64,000 nt of DNA, taken from positions 372,001 to 436,000 of the forward strand of contig NW_022145529.1 in assembly GCF_000002235.5 (NCBI RefSeq), read 5' to 3'. The notes beneath the pieces are model-generated. The model ran no database searches. It was not told the DNA's origin and worked only from the letters and a program-made list of their open reading frames with translations. Of this stretch, positions 48,020-64,000 are shown piece after piece. Positions within the stretch are counted from its first letter, which is position 1, and each line of letters begins with the position of its first letter. The position numbers and the translations under genes were made by a program. This DNA is from Strongylocentrotus purpuratus. Lineage: Eukaryota > Echinodermata > Echinoidea > Camarodonta > Strongylocentrotidae.

Positions 48020-48660
48020 AATATAAGCATTGGAGGAAAGCAGCTAAAACAAGTAAATAAGTTCACTTACCTGGGAGGAACAATGACAGGATCCTGCTCA
48101 GAAGAGGTACAGCACTGAATTGGAAAGGCAAGAGGAGCATTCCAAGCAAACACAAAACTGGGCATCAACAGATATACGCCGCTCAACAAAGGTAGAACTG
48201 TACAATGTCCTGGTGTTGTTTATTCTGTTATATGGTGCAGAAACATGGATATTTAAGAAGGTCGATGAAAATAGACTTCGTACCCTTGAGATGGCATGCC
48301 TCAGGAGAATCATGGGTGTGACCAGACTTGACAGGATAAGAAACACACACATACGAACACACCCGGAACGTGGAAGAAACCATCATCGCCAAGGTTGCCA
48401 CAAAAAGATTGAGACACTTTGGACATATCTACAGAATGAATCGAAAAAGGTACCCCCACATCCTTCTATACGGAGATGTACATGACAAACGCCCAAGGGG
48501 AAGACCAGTTAAGAGATGGACGGACTGTGTCAAGGCGGACTGCAACAACAGACAACTTGACTCCCTGACTAATGCCACTACGCTGACAGAAGATAGGAAG
48601 GCATGGCAAGCCGTAGTAAAACAGAAGCCATCATACATCCCAGTGATGGTGTAGACAGCT
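48020..48660 (+). pseudogene. RTE-type LINE ORF2, C-terminal fragment
   Basis: Reads IGGKQLKQVNKFTYLGGTMT (48027), LLYGAETWIFKKVDENRLRT (about 48230), MACLRRIMGVTRLDRIRNTH, then in a shifted frame IIAKVATKRLRHFGHIYRMN (48373), RYPHILLYGDVHDKRPRGRP and DRKAWQAVV to the stop at 48652. This is the C-terminal part after the catalytic domain of RTE/BovB-like elements. Breaks near 48115 and 48370. It is the complementary part of the ORF to the fragment at 20345-20790, but there is no evidence that they derive from one copy. Confidence 0.8.
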
Positions 48661-48692
48661 TAAGTCAATAACAATTATAAATGGATGTTTAA

Positions 48693-49036
48693 AGATAAAG
48701 ACCAGTTATGGTCATGCGATTGCATTGAGAAAGAAACATTGTGGAATCGATCAGAAGTATTGGTGTGTACTGCAAGGTTCTGGAATCATCAAAATGATAA
48801 GAAATTTGGCCCAGTCTTCGTAAAGTTACAAGCACTGTACACAGAAAGATGCGTTATTATCTCTCACATAACAATAGATAAACTAATTTACCAAATATAT
48901 CAATTAGTAGGCGGTTTCCCGGCAAAATTTATATCATGATGTATTAGTTAAAACATATTCTTTCACATGATTGGTAATAGGAGCTTTCATTTCATTTTTT
49001 GAAATTGGGGCGTTTCCAATACTGGTCTTTACCTTT
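48693..49036. mobile_element. TTAA-flanked MITE, family 2, complete copy (344 bp)
   Basis: The ends AGATAAAGACCAGTTATGG and CCAATACTGGTCTTTACCTT are inverted copies. TTAA lies outside both (48689-48692, 49037-49040). The inner sequence (AAGGTTCTGGAATCATCA, ATATATCAATTAGTAGGCGG) recurs at 52.7-53.05 kb and, in part, at 63.29-63.41 kb. Confidence 0.8.
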
Positions 49037-49040
49037 TTAA

Positions 49041-49422
49041 CAAAGATCGTGAATGGATAAACGTTAACAGGAAATAGCATTACATGCTAACCATGTCTGT
49101 ACCTTTAAAGGGAAATTTTTAACAATAATCATGTCAAAACTCACTTCGTTGGCCGATTTTCGGAATCTTTGCACCCATCGAGAGCGTGAATGACAAAAGC
49201 ATGGGCATGTTCTTTGTAAAATCAACATAACTTCTCAGCTGGTGCAGGAGTTCTTTCCGTTGTTAGATTTAGGTCAAACTAACAGACACAATTGCTGAGT
49301 TTTTAATGTAAAACTATTTATAAATGCATTGTTTACGTCTCCCAAATTATTATCAATTATATTGTTTACGTATTTTCTTTTTAGTTTGTAATGCATGTGC
49401 ATTTTTGTTTTCATGTTCAAAG
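49041..49422. other. Sequence before the lectin exon
   Basis: AT-rich, with no exon recognised. The acceptor is preceded by a T-rich stretch (TTTTTGTTTTCATG). Confidence 0.4.
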
Positions 49423-62379
<12,957 letters not shown>

Positions 62380-62500
62380 GTAAAATTTCATCAAACCTCT
62401 TACCTCTCAACTCGGGTTTTGCATCTCCATTCGATCACCAAATAAAAGACACGGTGTAAATTTAGGGCAGTGGCCTTGATTATTTCATTCCTATAACAAA

Positions 62501-62940
62501 CCGACGAACAAATTTTACTTTAAGAATGATTCTATCTTCCAGAATTGAAAAAATGTGAATCAAGCTACAGTGTTTAAAAAAAATGAGAAGGTTGATTACT
62601 GTAAAAAAAAAAATGCAATTATTTTCAATAATTCATTGATTCCCCCCCCCCCCCCGGTCCGCAACAGAAAATATATTGTGTGCCCATGCCTTGAGTCATA
62701 ATGCATGGCTGTACAGAGTTTTTTTTTTTCATGTTGGGGACTGGGGTAAAATCCAATGAACTATTGATAATTTATTGCATTATCTTTGTTGTTTTTTATT
62801 TGGGGGAACTGCCCCCAACCCTAGCCTCCACTGCGTACAGTCATGGTTGAGTAGCAAAGCAATTACCTCATAAATGTGAAGCCCCAGGATCAAAACCGTG
62901 TCGATGTGCCATATTAGTGCCCTTTTGTGGGGCATTAATC
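62501..62940. other. Non-coding stretch with C-run and A-run
   Basis: An A-run at about 62604, a C-run at 62642-62656 and a T-run at 62720. No exon recognised. Confidence 0.5.
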
Positions 62941-63290
62941 CTCATTGAACTTTAATCGAGGGGGTGCAAAACTGATATGAAATTGAGGGGGTGCAAAACT
63001 GATCTGAAACTGAGGAGGTGCAAAATTGCTCTGAAACTTATGGGGCAGAAATGTATATCTTACTGAGGGGGCGCAAAATTGATCCGAAATTCAGGGGGCG
63101 CAAAATTTACATATCATTAAAGGGAGCAAATTTATAGTTTATTGATCTAAAACTTAGGGGGCAGGAAGTTTATATGTTATTGAGGGGGCGCAAAATTTTT
63201 GTGAATCTTAGGGGGCGCAACTTAATATCTTATTGAGGGGCCGCAAATTATTCTGAAACTTAGGGGGCGCAAAATGTATATTTCAGGTTG
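62941..63290. repeat. Minisatellite with GAGGGGGCGCAAAA core
   Basis: About ten units of 25-30 bases alternating TTGAGGGGGCGCAAAATTGAT and AAACTTAGGGGGCGCAAAAT types. Confidence 0.85.
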
Positions 63291-63412
63291 ATCATGTAAC
63301 ATATACATATTGGTATGTACTACAAGGTTCTGGAATCATCAGAATGATAAGAAATTTGGCCAAGCCTTGGTTATAAAGTAACAAGCCGCGTAAATAGAAA
63401 GATGTATATGGG
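63291..63412. mobile_element. Partial family-2 MITE
   Basis: GGTTGATCATGTAAC, then ACAAGGTTCTGGAATCATCA and GATAAGAAATTTGGCC match the middle of the copies at 48693 and 52687. Both ends are missing. Confidence 0.65.
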
Positions 63413-63722
63413 CAGGGCGAACGCAGGGGGGGGGTGTTCAAACCCCCCCCCCCCCTTTGGTATTTTTTATATGTGTAAACCCCCCTAAAAAACTAAAACC
63501 CCCCTCCCCCCTTTGTTTTGTTTTGTTGTTTTTTTTTGGTTGTTTTTTTAAAAGTAAAAAAAAAAAAAAAATAATAATAATTATGCCCACGGCTAACGTT
63601 AAGTGACCTTACCCCCCCCCCCCCCCCCTCCAACGAAAAAAAAATGTCAAATTTTCAAATTTCGAGACCAAAAAAAAAAAAAATGTCCGCTAACCCCCAC
63701 CCCCCCCCCCCCCCCCCCCCTT
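63413..63722. mobile_element. hAT-type MITE related to 50227-51004, inverted and truncated
   Basis: It starts CAGGGCGAACGCAGGGGGG, close to the inverted end of the 50.2-kb element, and follows that element in reverse (TTCAAACCCCCC, AAGTGACCTTACCCC, TTTCGAGACC). No right end is visible. Confidence 0.65.
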
Positions 63723-64000
63723 GACAAAGATAACATTTTGGCGGGCATATTTAAAAACAGTTTATTTTGGCGGGCATAGTTAAAAACACGACTTCATTTT
63801 AACCAATCAGGAGGCAGGATTAGCAAATATTCTTAAAGTAAGGTTTATAGTATGATTTAAATCATTGCAGCATAACAAAAATAAACACAATGATATGATT
63901 TGGATATTATAGACAATAGGCGAGCCAGTAATTTAAAATAGCAAATCTTAGGTTGTTACGAAAATTATTTTTTTCGAAATAAAAATACAAGGCGTCTAAT
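63723..64000. other. Window end, non-coding
   Basis: A short direct repeat TTTTGGCGGGCATA at about 63737 and 63766. Otherwise nothing recognised. Confidence 0.5.

Noticed and set aside
48020-48660. One RTE element spread over 20.3 and 48.0 kb
   Set aside because: The two fragments are complementary parts of the ORF but 23 kb apart, with unrelated flanks; separate copies are simpler.

Overview
The window is eukaryotic, repeat-rich, AT-rich DNA from an animal, most likely a marine invertebrate. A deuterostome such as an echinoderm, hemichordate or amphioxus is plausible, but this is an inference from domain mix and repeat types and the sequence does not settle it. There are no bacterial-type operons. 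Coding sequence appears as short exons with AG/GT borders, and nearly all recognisable exons are flanked by phase-1 introns, the signature of shuffled extracellular modules.

Two host genes can be supported, both on the + strand. Gene A (about 1.0-14.9 kb) has three almost identical sushi/CCP exons (1047-1277, 1483-1722, 12824-13063), each with a Thr/Met-rich linker. They are followed by an exon encoding a transmembrane helix and a short basic tail ending in a stop (14764-14891). It reads as the 3' part of a type I membrane receptor or adhesion protein. Its 5' end lies outside the window. Gene B (about 49.4-62.4 kb and beyond) has a cysteine-rich exon resembling a SUEL/rhamnose-binding-lectin module (49423-49692), one or two tiny linker exons, and nine tandem EGF-like exons (56585-62379). 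The EGF exons fall into four types in the order A-B-C-D-A-B-C-D-A, so a four-exon block was itself duplicated. One EGF copy has a 1-base deletion.

Most of the rest is transposable elements, often nested. 1.9-11.0 kb: a 5'-truncated L1/Tx1-like LINE (- strand) split by a nearly full-length CR1/L2-type LINE (+ strand). 20.3-25.1 kb: an RTE LINE fragment split by a 4.27-kb DNA element with long inverted termini built of tandem repeats, holding the decayed remains of a CXC-type cysteine-motif protein. 25-29.3 kb: satellites, GC-rich MITEs and a duplicated block with a minisatellite. 29.7-32.3 and 38.4-40.0 kb: decayed LINEs (- strand). 44.3-47.3 kb: a decayed mariner-like element with about 200-bp inverted termini. 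48.0-49.0 kb: an RTE tail and a TTAA-flanked MITE. 50.2-51.0 kb: a hAT-type MITE with a perfect 8-bp target duplication and very long homopolymers. 52.9-56.2 kb: a 1.67-kb tandem duplication carrying LINE fragments. Foldback elements, tRNA-like SINEs and a SINE with a 7SL-like head are scattered throughout.

The host theme is local exon duplication in phase-1 modular receptor/lectin-type genes. The most unusual non-host items are the CXC-protein DNA element and the higher-order EGF exon array. No CRISPR array, rRNA or functional tRNA was seen.
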